Assembly (NCBI GenBank): GCA_029250685.1
Contig: JAQXEU010000029.1
Span: forward strand, 1 to 45,060
DNA from: Polaribacter sp.
Lineage (GTDB): Bacteria; Bacteroidota; Bacteroidia; Flavobacteriales; Flavobacteriaceae
DNA length: 45,060 nt
Direction: 5' to 3'
Made by a program: the position numbers and the translations under genes. Under the pieces are notes generated by a model that was not told where the DNA came from, made no database searches, and saw only the letters and a program-made list of their open reading frames with translations. This document shows positions 8,013-16,202 of the stretch, piece after piece. Position 1 is the first letter of the stretch; each line of letters starts with the position of its first letter.

Positions 8013-9353
8013 TTATGCGCTAAAGATTCTTGCCCAACTTTTCTTCTTTAATTGGATATTTGTATTGTTTTCTTGATTGAATTTTGCTACAATTTCTGAC
8101 TCGTGTAATTTGTAAAACTCAGGATCAAAATTTGCATCCGCTAAATGCTCTAAAACATAATTTACAGAATTTTTTTCGGTAAGAACCTTGTCAAAAAAAT
8201 CGTGACGCATTCTAATTCCGAAGGCGTTTATGCCTATAAATTCCCCGGTATTTTTATCGTAATTGATATGAATACATTTTTTGCCAGATTCATGTTCCCA
8301 ATAAAAACGAGCTTCGTTTTCTTTTGGTTCTGCCCAAACCCAACCGTAGGTTTGATATTCGATATCAATAAATTTTGCGGAGTTAAACCAATGTCCAGGT
8401 TTGTACTCAATTTTATTTCCACAAATAGTTTGTGCAACAGTTTCACCCATCATTCTGCCTGTGTACCACACTGCTTCAATTGGTCTTCTTTGACCAATTG
8501 CTTCATGTTGTTCTGCACAATCTCCAATCGCATAAATGTTTTCAATATTGGTTTCTAAAAATCGATTTACTTTTACGCCACGACCAATTTCTAAATCAGA
8601 GTTTTTTAGAAAATCTACGTTTGGCGAAACTCCAGCTGTTAATCCAACAACGGTACATTCAATTTCTTCGTTCGTTTCTGCTATAATTATTGACTTTACA
8701 TTTCCGTTTTTATCAGCTTTAATTTCTTTTAAATTAACTCCTAAACGCAAATCGATATGAACATCTGTAATTTCTTTATTAATCATTGCAGATTCTTCTT
8801 TTGGTAAAACACCACTCCAAAAGCTTTTTTCTCTCACTAAAAATGTCACTGGAATATCTCTACTATGCAGCATTTCTGCCAATTCAATTCCGATTAATCC
8901 ACCTCCAACAATTACAGCACGTTTACAAACTGAGTTATTTGGAGCGTATTTCTCTAGATTTTCTAAATCTTGTTTGTGATACATTCCCATTACGCCATTT
9001 AAATCTTGTCCCGGCCAACCAAACTTATTTGGTTTAGAACCCGTTGCGATTATAAGCTTGCTGTAACTTAATTTTTCACCATCATTAAATTCAATTTCAT
9101 TAGTGTTCGAATGTACTTTTGATACAAATCCTTTTTTAAGATTGATGCGGTTTTTTTTCCAAAACCAAGATTCGTAAGGTTGTGTGTGTTCAAACTTCAT
9201 GTGTCCCATGTACACATACATTAATGCTGTTCTAGAGAAGAAGTAATCGGTTTCTGCAGAAACGATTGTAATTTCTTTGTCTGAGTTTTTTCTGATGTGT
9301 CTAGCAGCTGTAACTCCAGAAATTCCGTTTCCAATAATAACAATGTGCTCCAT
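8013..9353 (-). CDS. FAD-dependent NAD(P)H oxidoreductase (Pyr_redox_2 family)
   Basis: The 446-residue flavoprotein has the FAD Rossmann motif GNGISG at 8-13, the ATGS motif near 104-106, the NAD(P) Rossmann motif GGGLIG at 150-155, and the second FAD motif IYAIGDCAE at 273-281. The two-domain order matches nitrite reductase/rubredoxin reductase-like enzymes. The redox-active CxxxxC of glutathione or mercuric reductases is absent from the N-terminal domain, so electrons most likely pass to an external partner. The next gene encodes a membrane polyferredoxin, the obvious candidate. It is the first gene of the six-gene minus-strand unit; a -7-like element and palindrome lie upstream at 9385-9399. 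Confidence 0.85.
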   Translation of the reverse strand: MEHIVIIGNGISGVTAARHIRKNSDKEITIVSAETDYFFSRTALMYVYMGHMKFEHTQPYESWFWKKNRINLKKGFVSKVHSNTNEIEFNDGEKLSYSKLIIATGSKPNKFGWPGQDLNGVMGMYHKQDLENLEKYAPNNSVCKRAVIVGGGLIGIELAEMLHSRDIPVTFLVREKSFWSGVLPKEESAMINKEITDVHIDLRLGVNLKEIKADKNGNVKSIIIAETNEEIECTVVGLTAGVSPNVDFLKNSDLEIGRGVKVNRFLETNIENIYAIGDCAEQHEAIGQRRPIEAVWYTGRMMGETVAQTICGNKIEYKPGHWFNSAKFIDIEYQTYGWVWAEPKENEARFYWEHESGKKCIHINYDKNTGEFIGINAFGIRMRHDFFDKVLTEKNSVNYVLEHLADANFDPEFYKLHESEIVAKFNQENNTNIQLKKKSWARIFSA

Positions 9354-9384
9354 AAGTTTGTTTGTTGGCTATTCTGTCGAGACG

Positions 9385-9399
9385 TAAGTTACAAACTTA
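9385..9399 (-). promoter_or_regulatory. Palindrome overlapping a minus-strand -7 element
   Basis: TAAGTT-ACA-AACTTA is a perfect 6-bp inverted repeat. Its right half, read on the minus strand, includes TAAGTTTG (9399-9392), a TAnnTTTG -7 match located about 40 bases upstream of the oxidoreductase ATG. The overlap of palindrome and -7 element suggests a repressor site, but the repeat is short and AT-rich. Confidence 0.35.
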
Positions 9400-9509
9400 A
9401 CGAGATTAATTAATTTAGAATGATTATGGATAAGTTGCTGATTTTATAATTTGTAATCAATTAAATATTTGTTCGACTCAAAGGCTAAATTAGTTATAAA
9501 AATAAAATT

Positions 9510-10385
9510 ATGAGAAATAGAACTTCTACTTTATTAATTGTGTTCGCAATATTTTTTAATGCAAATGCTTTTTCCCAAGAAGATGACTCAACATCAAAAA
9601 TTAACCTACAAACGTACACACCTTCAAAACTTTTAAACAAAGGCCAATGGGATATTAAATGGTTTAATAATTTGTATACAGAAACGAGTTATGCAAATAG
9701 TAAAGGAAAGAGTTTGTCAAAATTAAGAGAAAACTATTTTACATCTTCTATAGAAACTTTTACAGGGATTTCTGACAATAACAGAATTAATGTTGGAGCT
9801 ATTTTAGAAATTCGTTCTAACACAAATGGAGGAAGACAAGCTTTGTCGGTTTTTAGTTTGGATGATAATCCGAATTCAGAACGAAAAGGGATTACTTCAT
9901 TTGCTCCAGCAATAAAATTTCAACCTTTTAAAAACATTGGGAACTTCTCAATTCAAACAGCGCTGCATATTCCTTTAGTAAAAAACGAAACTGAAAATGG
10001 TGTATATTTAGATCAAACAGCATGGACTTTACAAAACCGTTTTTTTTACGATTACAGTTTTGAAAATAAAGATTGGCAATTGTTTGCTGAGTTAAATACA
10101 GAATATAATTTTGGAGATGAAAATAGTTTTGCGAACAACACGTTTGTTTTTGCACCTGGAGTTTTCTTAAGTTATTTACCAACGTCAAAGTTTACAGTTC
10201 TAGGATTAGCTCAACATTCGCAGCGTTTTGGTGATTTCACTCAAGATTATACAGCTTTAGGTTTTGGAGCAAAATATCAAATCTCAAGTATTTTAAATTT
10301 AGAAACTATTTACACCAATTTTGTAAGAGGAACCGATAATGGATTAGGACAAACATTTAACATTGGATTGAGAGCATTGTTTTAA
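9510..10385 (+). CDS. Putative outer-membrane beta-barrel protein of unknown function
   Basis: The 291-residue protein begins with a Sec signal peptide (cleavage after about NAFSQ). The rest shows alternating hydrophobic/polar beta-strand-like stretches separated by polar loops (for example FSIQTALHIPLV, WQLFAELNTEYNFG, FTVLGLAQHSQRFG, FGAKYQISSILNLETIYTNF) and ends in an aromatic residue (RALF), as outer-membrane barrels do. I do not recognise a specific family; it looks like the transporter/porin-like proteins of Bacteroidota. It is divergent from the redox operon, with 156 bases between them, and 24 bases upstream of the GH113-like lipoprotein gene. Confidence 0.6.
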   Translation: MRNRTSTLLIVFAIFFNANAFSQEDDSTSKINLQTYTPSKLLNKGQWDIKWFNNLYTETSYANSKGKSLSKLRENYFTSSIETFTGISDNNRINVGAILEIRSNTNGGRQALSVFSLDDNPNSERKGITSFAPAIKFQPFKNIGNFSIQTALHIPLVKNETENGVYLDQTAWTLQNRFFYDYSFENKDWQLFAELNTEYNFGDENSFANNTFVFAPGVFLSYLPTSKFTVLGLAQHSQRFGDFTQDYTALGFGAKYQISSILNLETIYTNFVRGTDNGLGQTFNIGLRALF

Positions 10386-10409
10386 AATAAATGTCATAAT
10401 TTAGGAGTT

Positions 10410-11414
10410 ATGAAAATCAAATTTGTCATCTTTTTTAGTCTTATTTTCTTGCAAGCTTCTTGTAAAGCAGAACAAGAAAAAATAAATGGAATTAGCTTTG
10501 TAGCTTCACGAGCAGCTATTGATTCAAAACATGTAAAACCTGTTTTAGCTGTAAATGGAAATTATGTTGCTTTAATGCCGTTTGGTTTTTTTAGAGATTT
10601 AAAAAATCCTGATATTATTTATAATTCCAACAGACAGTGGTTTGGAGAAACTAGAAAGGGCCTTGAACATTATGCTAAAGAGTTTCAAAAAAGTAATGTA
10701 AAAATTATGATTAAACCACAGTTGTGGGTTTCAAGAGGTTTGTACACAGGTTTTATAGAAATGGAAACCGAAGAAAATTGGAAAACGCTAGAAGATTCTT
10801 ATGAGAAATTCATTTTGGATTATGCAGATATTGCTCAAAAAACAAATGCGGATATTTTATGTATCGGAACTGAATTAGAAAAATTTGTAGCCAAAAAACC
10901 AGAATATTGGAAAGCGCTAATCGCAAAGATTAAAAATATTTATAAAGGAAAATTAACTTATGCGGCTAATTGGGATGAGTTTAAAAGAGTTCCGTTTTGG
11001 GGCGAATTAGATTTCATTGGAGTTGATGCATATTTTCCTTTGAGTGATAAAAAAACGCCGTCAGTTTTAGATTTTGAAAATGGATGGAAGCAACATAAAA
11101 AATTAATAAAATCAATTCATAAAAAATTCAAAAAACCGGTAATGTTTACCGAGTACGGTTACAGAAGTATAGATTTTACAGGTAAAAAACCTTGGGAGTC
11201 TAATAGAGTAGAAGGAAATATAAATTTTGAAGCACAAGCTAATGCAACGCAAGCTATTTACAATCAATTTTGGAAAGAAGATTGGTTTGTTGGCGGATTT
11301 ATATGGAAATGGTTTCACAATCATGAAAAATCTGGTGGAGAAAAGAACAATCGATTTACGCCACAGAATAAACCAACAGAAGTTTTATTGAAGAAATTAT
11401 ATAAAATTAATTAG
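10410..11414 (+). CDS. GH113-like glycoside hydrolase lipoprotein
   Basis: The 334-residue protein has a lipoprotein signal with lipobox LQASC (Cys18), placing it at the periplasmic side of a membrane or on the cell surface. The remainder fits a (beta/alpha)8 barrel of the GH113 family (clan GH-A). Probable catalytic residues are Glu155 in CIGTELEKF (acid/base) and Glu248 in MFTEYGYRS (nucleophile), with IKPQLWV and FIGVDAYFPL on the intervening strands. Known GH113 enzymes are beta-mannanases or mannosidases; the substrate here is not proven. No SusC/SusD pair is adjacent, so this is not a canonical polysaccharide utilisation locus. Confidence 0.78.
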   Translation: MKIKFVIFFSLIFLQASCKAEQEKINGISFVASRAAIDSKHVKPVLAVNGNYVALMPFGFFRDLKNPDIIYNSNRQWFGETRKGLEHYAKEFQKSNVKIMIKPQLWVSRGLYTGFIEMETEENWKTLEDSYEKFILDYADIAQKTNADILCIGTELEKFVAKKPEYWKALIAKIKNIYKGKLTYAANWDEFKRVPFWGELDFIGVDAYFPLSDKKTPSVLDFENGWKQHKKLIKSIHKKFKKPVMFTEYGYRSIDFTGKKPWESNRVEGNINFEAQANATQAIYNQFWKEDWFVGGFIWKWFHNHEKSGGEKNNRFTPQNKPTEVLLKKLYKIN

Positions 11415-11469
11415 CTTCAAAATTTTTAAAAACATGATAAATGTTCTAAATTTCAATAAATCAATAACT

Positions 11470-11477
11470 TAAATTTG
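11470..11477 (+). promoter_or_regulatory. Bacteroidota -7 promoter element (TAAATTTG)
   Basis: TAAATTTG matches TAnnTTTG and ends 23 bases before the universal stress protein ATG, in the 86-base gap after the GH113-like gene. A clear -33 element is not visible. Confidence 0.4.
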
Positions 11478-11500
11478 TTTTCATTTAAAATTTATTTATC

Positions 11501-12334
11501 ATGAAAAAAGTTATTGTACCTATAGATTTTTCTGAGCATTCAGAGTATGCTTTAAAGGCAGCAGCACTTTTAGCAAAAAGAAACGAGATAGAAATTGTTG
11601 TTTTACACATGCTAAATTTAAGTGTGGTTTCTTTAAGTGAAAGTGCCAGTGATTTGCAAGCGCAATCTATTTTTTATTTAAAATTAGCAGAAAAAAAGTT
11701 TAAAAAATTCCTTAAAAAAGAATATTTAAAAGACATAAAGATTACTCCAATAATTAAACATTATTTATCTTTTAAAGAAATAAATGGTATTGCAGAAGAA
11801 GAAAATGCAGAATTAATTATCATGAGTTCTCATGGTGCGAGTGGAGTAAAAGAATTTTTTTTAGGATCAAATACTGAGAAAGTTGTTAGACATTCAACCA
11901 TTCCTGTTTTAATTTTAAAAGAAGAAATATTTGATTTAAATTTTGAAGATGTTGTATATGCGTGTGATTTTTCTGAAAAATCGATTCCTGCTTATAAAAA
12001 AGCATTAAAATTGATGGAGTTTTTTAATTCAGAATTGCATTTATTATATGTTAATTTACCTAACGATAAATTTAAATCATCTTCTCAAATGCAAGAAATG
12101 GCGGTAAATTTTTTAACCAAAGCAGGTCAAGATATAAGTAAATTAAAAGAAGTGACTTTTGAATGTGAATTCAGTATTGAAAAAGGAATTTTAAAATTCT
12201 CAAATTTAATTGGAGCGGATTTAATTGCAATTAGTACACACGGAAGAAAAGGGTTGTCTCATATCTTTGAAGGAAGTGTTGCAGAAGATGTGTCAAACCA
12301 TTCCATGTTGCCAGTGATTACCATAAAAATATAA
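11501..12334 (+). CDS. Universal stress protein with two tandem USP domains
   Basis: The 277 residues contain two USP (alpha/beta Rossmann-like) domains. The first starts MKKVIVPIDFSEHSEYAL and ends SHGASGVKEFFLGS...VRHSTIPVLIL. The second starts VVYACDFSEKSIPAY and ends STHGRKGLSHIFEGS...NHSMLPVITI. The glycine-rich loops have six residues between the GxxG and GS elements, shorter than the G2xG9xGS of classical ATP-binding USPs, so nucleotide binding is uncertain. The protein is cytoplasmic. Tandem USPs of this kind are common in Flavobacteria and are usually linked to stress or growth arrest. The next gene begins immediately after its stop codon. Confidence 0.88.
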   Translation: MKKVIVPIDFSEHSEYALKAAALLAKRNEIEIVVLHMLNLSVVSLSESASDLQAQSIFYLKLAEKKFKKFLKKEYLKDIKITPIIKHYLSFKEINGIAEEENAELIIMSSHGASGVKEFFLGSNTEKVVRHSTIPVLILKEEIFDLNFEDVVYACDFSEKSIPAYKKALKLMEFFNSELHLLYVNLPNDKFKSSSQMQEMAVNFLTKAGQDISKLKEVTFECEFSIEKGILKFSNLIGADLIAISTHGRKGLSHIFEGSVAEDVSNHSMLPVITIKI

Positions 12335-13042
12335 ATGATAAAAAAAATAATACTTTTTATAGTTCTATTGTCTGCAGTTTCTTGTACCAAAGAAAAAGTG
12401 GAAATTGTACCCCAAAACCTACAAGAATATTTAAATGTAAATTCGGGTTTAATTGCGGATGAAGTTATTGCTTGTGCAGCTAGTGATAAAACAGATTCAT
12501 CTATTTCTTATATTTTTTATTATCCAATACTTGGAGCAACAGAAATTCAATATTTTGAAACTGAAAACACAACAGTAAATGAAAAAGATTTTTCACGCTA
12601 CAAAAAAAGAGCATTGCAAAATGAAGCTGTTTTTAATGGTTATTTAGAACGTTATGTTAGAAATGATGTTGAAGAAGTTTGGTCAATTGTTACTTATAAA
12701 ACGAATGGGAAATTGCATAAATCAAATCCAATTCGTTTGAAACATCAAACAAAACCAACAGAATGGAATAATTTGGTTACAATTGATTTTACTGAAAACA
12801 CTTCGCCAAAATTTTCTTGGCAAGACGGAATCTATAAAGAAAACGAAATCTATTTTCAAGTAGTTTCTGATGTTAATAATGATTTATTATCTGGAACCTA
12901 CACGTATGATAAATGGTTTCAATATTATAAATTAGACAATGTTGTGTTGAATGTCACTACAGAAAAACCACCAGTTTTATCTGTTGGTTCGGAATATAAC
13001 TTTACCATGATGGGCGTAAGTATAGATAATTGGGTAAACTAA
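12335..13042 (+). CDS. Hypothetical lipoprotein
   Basis: I do not recognise this 235-residue protein. It has a lipoprotein-type signal (hydrophobic stretch ending SAVSC, Cys17) followed by a low-complexity linker. The rest is rich in aromatic residues and predicted beta strands (SYIFYYPILG, EIQYFETEN, WSIVTYKTNGKLHK, TYTYDKWFQYYKLDNVVL), suggesting an extracytoplasmic beta-sandwich or binding domain. Its ATG directly abuts the TAA of the universal stress gene, so the two are probably co-transcribed. The small BamA-like gene follows after 29 bases. Confidence 0.6.
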   Translation: MIKKIILFIVLLSAVSCTKEKVEIVPQNLQEYLNVNSGLIADEVIACAASDKTDSSISYIFYYPILGATEIQYFETENTTVNEKDFSRYKKRALQNEAVFNGYLERYVRNDVEEVWSIVTYKTNGKLHKSNPIRLKHQTKPTEWNNLVTIDFTENTSPKFSWQDGIYKENEIYFQVVSDVNNDLLSGTYTYDKWFQYYKLDNVVLNVTTEKPPVLSVGSEYNFTMMGVSIDNWVN

Positions 13043-13071
13043 GTCATTACTGAAAAAACAACGATTCAATA

Positions 13072-14337
13072 ATGAAAAAAACAACAATTCTATTTGGTCT
13101 TTTCATCTTCTTTTCTTCATTAATAACTGCTCAAGAAAATAAAATTATTGATATTAAAATCAAAGGCTTAAAAAAGACAAAGATTAGTGTTATAGAAGCG
13201 TTTTTATTAATAAAAAAAGATGCAGTTTTAGATTCAACTATTTTAAGTAATGATATTCAACGCTTAAAAAGATTGCCATTAGTTTCGAATGCTTATTTTC
13301 AAGTTCATAAAGAAAATAACAATAATTTTAGTGTTGTTTTTATTGTAGAAGAAAATCATACAATCATTCCATCTGTAAACTTTTGGACAACTACCAGTAA
13401 GGAGTTTGCATATAAAATAGGATTAGTGGAACACAATCTATTCGGAAGAAATATGTCTTTTGGTGGGTTTTATCAGAATAATGGTTATCATTCTTATGGA
13501 ATCAATTTTAGAGCTCCATACTTGTTTTCGAATAGATTAGGATTAGCAGTAAATCATACAAATTGGATAAGTGAAGAACCATTGTATTTTGATAATGGAT
13601 CTGCCAATTATAAATATCAAAATACTTCGTTTGAAACGATGTTGATGTACGAGTTGAACTATAAAAACCGTTTAGAACTAGGATTAAACTTTTTTAAAGA
13701 AAAATATAATTACAAAAATGGATTAACATCTACTACTATTCCTTTAGAATTAAGTATCAATAAATTTCTATTAAAATTTGTGTATTTGTATGATAATTTA
13801 AATTATTTCTATCAGTATGTAGAAGGTTTTAAAAACGAGTTATATGTACAAATGGTAACTTCAAAAAATGAATTTCAGGATGACTTTTTTGTCACTTGGA
13901 ACGATTTATTTTACTACAAAAGAATTGGTGAAAAAGGAAATTGGGCTAACCGATTACGAGTTGGATTATCTACAAATAATAAAAGTCCGTTTGCACCATT
14001 TGCATTAGATAATAATGTGAATTTACGTGGCGTAGGTATTTTGGTTGATAGAGGAACAGGAAGTATTGTGTACAACACAGAATATAGACACACTATTATA
14101 GAAAAAGGCTCCTTTGTAATTCAATCTAATGTTTTTACAGATGCTGGAACTTGGAGAACTCCTGGAGGAAAACTAAGTGACTTTACTGATGCTAAAAACA
14201 TTAAAATATTTTCTGGAGTTGGAGTACGTTTTATCCACAAAAAAATATTTAAAGCTATTTTTAGAATCGACTATGGCTTTCAACTCACTAATGGAAAAGC
14301 AAAAGGTTTAGTCTTTGGTATTGGGCAGTACTTTTAA
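13072..14337 (+). CDS. BamA/TamA-like outer-membrane protein with one POTRA-like domain
   Basis: The 421-residue protein has a signal peptide ending ITAQ, then a single POTRA-like domain (about 23-105: IIDIKIKGLKKTKISVIE ... VFIVEEN). A surface-antigen barrel follows, with strands such as FAYKIGLVEHNLFGRN, YGINFRAPYLF and the typical VNLRGVGILVDRGTGSIVYNTEYRH (strand pair with the conserved RG). It ends in GIGQYF with terminal Phe. It is much shorter than BamA, which has five POTRAs, so it is better seen as a small Omp85-family protein of uncertain role. Its stop codon overlaps that of arsM on the opposite strand through a shared TTAA. Confidence 0.72.
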   Translation: MKKTTILFGLFIFFSSLITAQENKIIDIKIKGLKKTKISVIEAFLLIKKDAVLDSTILSNDIQRLKRLPLVSNAYFQVHKENNNNFSVVFIVEENHTIIPSVNFWTTTSKEFAYKIGLVEHNLFGRNMSFGGFYQNNGYHSYGINFRAPYLFSNRLGLAVNHTNWISEEPLYFDNGSANYKYQNTSFETMLMYELNYKNRLELGLNFFKEKYNYKNGLTSTTIPLELSINKFLLKFVYLYDNLNYFYQYVEGFKNELYVQMVTSKNEFQDDFFVTWNDLFYYKRIGEKGNWANRLRVGLSTNNKSPFAPFALDNNVNLRGVGILVDRGTGSIVYNTEYRHTIIEKGSFVIQSNVFTDAGTWRTPGGKLSDFTDAKNIKIFSGVGVRFIHKKIFKAIFRIDYGFQLTNGKAKGLVFGIGQYF

Positions 14338-15302
14338 CAGCAACCACCACCATCATAATGAAAAGTAGAAGGAGAGAAAAAGATATCATCTCTTCCTAAT
14401 GCTTCTAAAGCTGCAGCTGTTTTATCACAAATTGCGAGAGGTTGGTTTTTAAGTAAAGTATGTCCTAATCCGTCATCAAAATAATCTTCTTCGCCATAAT
14501 AAATTGCAGCTTTTCCTGTAAAAATACAAGGGCCATCTTCTGGCATTGGATCTTTAATTGCGGCTACTTCAATAGATTCTATATAAATCAATTCGTTAGT
14601 TGGATAATTTTTTGGGTCTAAAATTCTGTATGGTTTTCTTGCTCTAATTTCTATCGTTCCAAAACCAGCGTCGGTTAATGCTTTTACATAATCGGCAATG
14701 GTTAAACTTCCACTTAAACAAAGCGCACGTAAACGTTCGTCGTTACGTAATTCGTCATTCATTGGTTGCTCACACGTTGGGTCACTCATTACTAAACGTC
14801 CGTGTGGTTTTAAAACTCGGTGCATTTCTTCAATCGCTTTTTTTAAATCATCCGACTTAAAAATATTGAACAAACAGTTTTGAGCTGCAACATCAATAGA
14901 ATTATCTTCCACTGGTAAATCCATTGCATCGCCTTTACGTAAATCAACAAAATCAGACTTGAACCAATCGTTTTGTTCTTCGGCTATTTTAAAGTTTTTT
15001 CGAGATGCTTCTAACATTTCATCAACCACATCTAAACCAATTACGCCGCCCTTATTTCTGTTGAAATATGCGAATTGTAATAGTTCCATTCCGCCACCAA
15101 CTCCAACATATAACATTTTTGGATTGTTCGTTAAATCTCGGGCATGAACAGTAGAACCACAACCGTAATTCATTTCTTGCATAATTCTTGGGATTTTTAA
15201 TCCTGGTAATTCCCAAATTGGATTTGTTGTGCAGCAAAGACCAATGTCAGGCGTTAAAGCTGCTTCTTTATATACGTTATGTGTGGTTTCTAAGTAACTC
15301 AT
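14334..15302 (-). CDS. arsM: Arsenosugar-pathway arsenite methyltransferase ArsM
   Basis: The 322-residue protein has a class I SAM methyltransferase core: LYVGVGGGMELLQFA (about 64-78, motif I), GLDVVDEMLEASRKN and an RVLKPHGRLVMSDP block. Arsenic-binding cysteine candidates are Cys48 (YGCGS), Cys143 (QNCLFN) and Cys195 (ALCLSG), plus a Cys23-Cys24 pair and a C-terminal GGGCC. This matches the ArsM form found in arsenosugar clusters, which methylates As(III) to dimethylarsenite, the substrate of ArsS. It is the last gene of the cluster on the minus strand, 84 bases after the nucleoside phosphorylase gene, with a palindrome in between, so it may have its own promoter. It is cytoplasmic. Number of methyl groups added is inferred from the family. 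Confidence 0.85.
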   Translation of the reverse strand: MSYLETTHNVYKEAALTPDIGLCCTTNPIWELPGLKIPRIMQEMNYGCGSTVHARDLTNNPKMLYVGVGGGMELLQFAYFNRNKGGVIGLDVVDEMLEASRKNFKIAEEQNDWFKSDFVDLRKGDAMDLPVEDNSIDVAAQNCLFNIFKSDDLKKAIEEMHRVLKPHGRLVMSDPTCEQPMNDELRNDERLRALCLSGSLTIADYVKALTDAGFGTIEIRARKPYRILDPKNYPTNELIYIESIEVAAIKDPMPEDGPCIFTGKAAIYYGEEDYFDDGLGHTLLKNQPLAICDKTAAALEALGRDDIFFSPSTFHYDGGGCC

Positions 15303-15335
15303 TTTAACTAAATACTTTGATTAAATTTTATGTGG

Positions 15336-15356
15336 TATAAAGATAAAATCTTTATA
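15336..15356. promoter_or_regulatory. 21-bp palindrome in the arsM upstream region
   Basis: TATAAAGAT-AAA-ATCTTTATA is a perfect inverted repeat with 9-base arms and a 3-base spacer, ending 34 bases before the arsM ATG. On the minus strand it contains TATCTTTA, one base away from the TAnnTTTG -7 consensus, so a bound regulator would cover the promoter. It could instead be a weak hairpin after the nucleoside phosphorylase gene, but it lacks a GC stem. Confidence 0.4.
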
Positions 15357-15386
15357 ATTGTTTTAATGTAACAATGGTTACTTAGG

Positions 15387-16202
15387 TTATAGAGCATTTA
15401 TTAAACCTTTAAAAAGCGTAATCATTTTTGGTTCAGCTTCACCAGCAACTGCAATAATTTCTGCAATATCTACAGGTTTTAAATTTTTAGGGTCACACTC
15501 ATCCGTTAACACAGAAATTGCGGCACAAGGTAAGTTCAATTGCTTTGCTACAATTACTTCTGGCACTGTACTCATGCCAACTGCATCGGCTTCTAAAATT
15601 TGCAACATTCTGTATTCTGCTCTGGTTTCTAATTGCGGACCAACAACACTTGCATACATTCCTTCGTGCAATTGTATGTCGTTTGCAATTGCAATTTCTT
15701 TCAGTTGTTGATTGATTTTTTTAGAATACGGTTCTAGCATATCGGCAAAAATATTTCCAAAATCATTTGCGCCTTTAAATGCTAAAGGAGAACCTCCTTG
15801 CAGATTTAAATGATCTTCTAACAGCATCAAATCTCCTTTTTTGTAGTTTAAGTTGATTGCCCCAGCAGCATTTGAAATTAATAAAGTGCTAATTCCTAAT
15901 CCATGCATGGTTCTAATTCCATAAGTTACTTCCCATTGATTGTACCCTTCATAGACATGAAAACGACCAGACATTACCACAACTTTTCTGTTAGCTAATG
16001 TTCCGTAAATTAATTTTCCAGAATGAAACTCAACGGTTGCTTGCGGAAAATTAGGAATCTCTGTATAAGCAATTTCTTTTTCTATTTCGATTTCATCAAC
16101 TAGTTTTCCTAAACCAGTTCCTAAAACAATTCCTATTTGTGGATTTGTAATTCCGTTTGATTTTAGAAAATCGATGGTTTCTTGTAATTGTTTTTTCTTC
16201 AT
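15387..16202 (-). CDS. Trimeric-type purine nucleoside phosphorylase, Asp form, in the arsenosugar cluster
   Basis: The 271-residue protein is a class I (trimeric) purine nucleoside phosphorylase: IGIVLGTGLG near 23-32 (phosphate loop), MSGRFHVYEGY near 78-87, SNAAGAIN near 110-117, Glu192 in GPQLETRAE (base contact) and VGMSTVPEVIVA. At the position of human Asn243 (TNK) it has Asp234 (LTDECDP), a change known from human PNP mutagenesis to favour 6-aminopurines. That would suit removal of adenine from the ArsS product, but the TDECDP form may also be common in Bacteroidota PNPs. Its ATG directly abuts the glycosyltransferase stop. Ordinary purine salvage is the alternative role. Confidence 0.87.
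   Translation of the reverse strand: MKKKQLQETIDFLKSNGITNPQIGIVLGTGLGKLVDEIEIEKEIAYTEIPNFPQATVEFHSGKLIYGTLANRKVVVMSGRFHVYEGYNQWEVTYGIRTMHGLGISTLLISNAAGAINLNYKKGDLMLLEDHLNLQGGSPLAFKGANDFGNIFADMLEPYSKKINQQLKEIAIANDIQLHEGMYASVVGPQLETRAEYRMLQILEADAVGMSTVPEVIVAKQLNLPCAAISVLTDECDPKNLKPVDIAEIIAVAGEAEPKMITLFKGLINAL

Noticed and set aside
8202..9037. Several plus-strand open frames
   Set aside because: All lie within the FAD oxidoreductase gene, whose protein has full motifs; they are shadow frames.
9372..9384. CTGTCGAGACG resembling part of the repeat at 18400
   Set aside because: Only about eight bases match an arm and no second arm is present.
15368..15381. GTAAC-AATG-GTTAC inverted repeat after the phosphorylase gene
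   Set aside because: Five-base arms are too short to separate from chance in AT-rich sequence, and it has no T-run.
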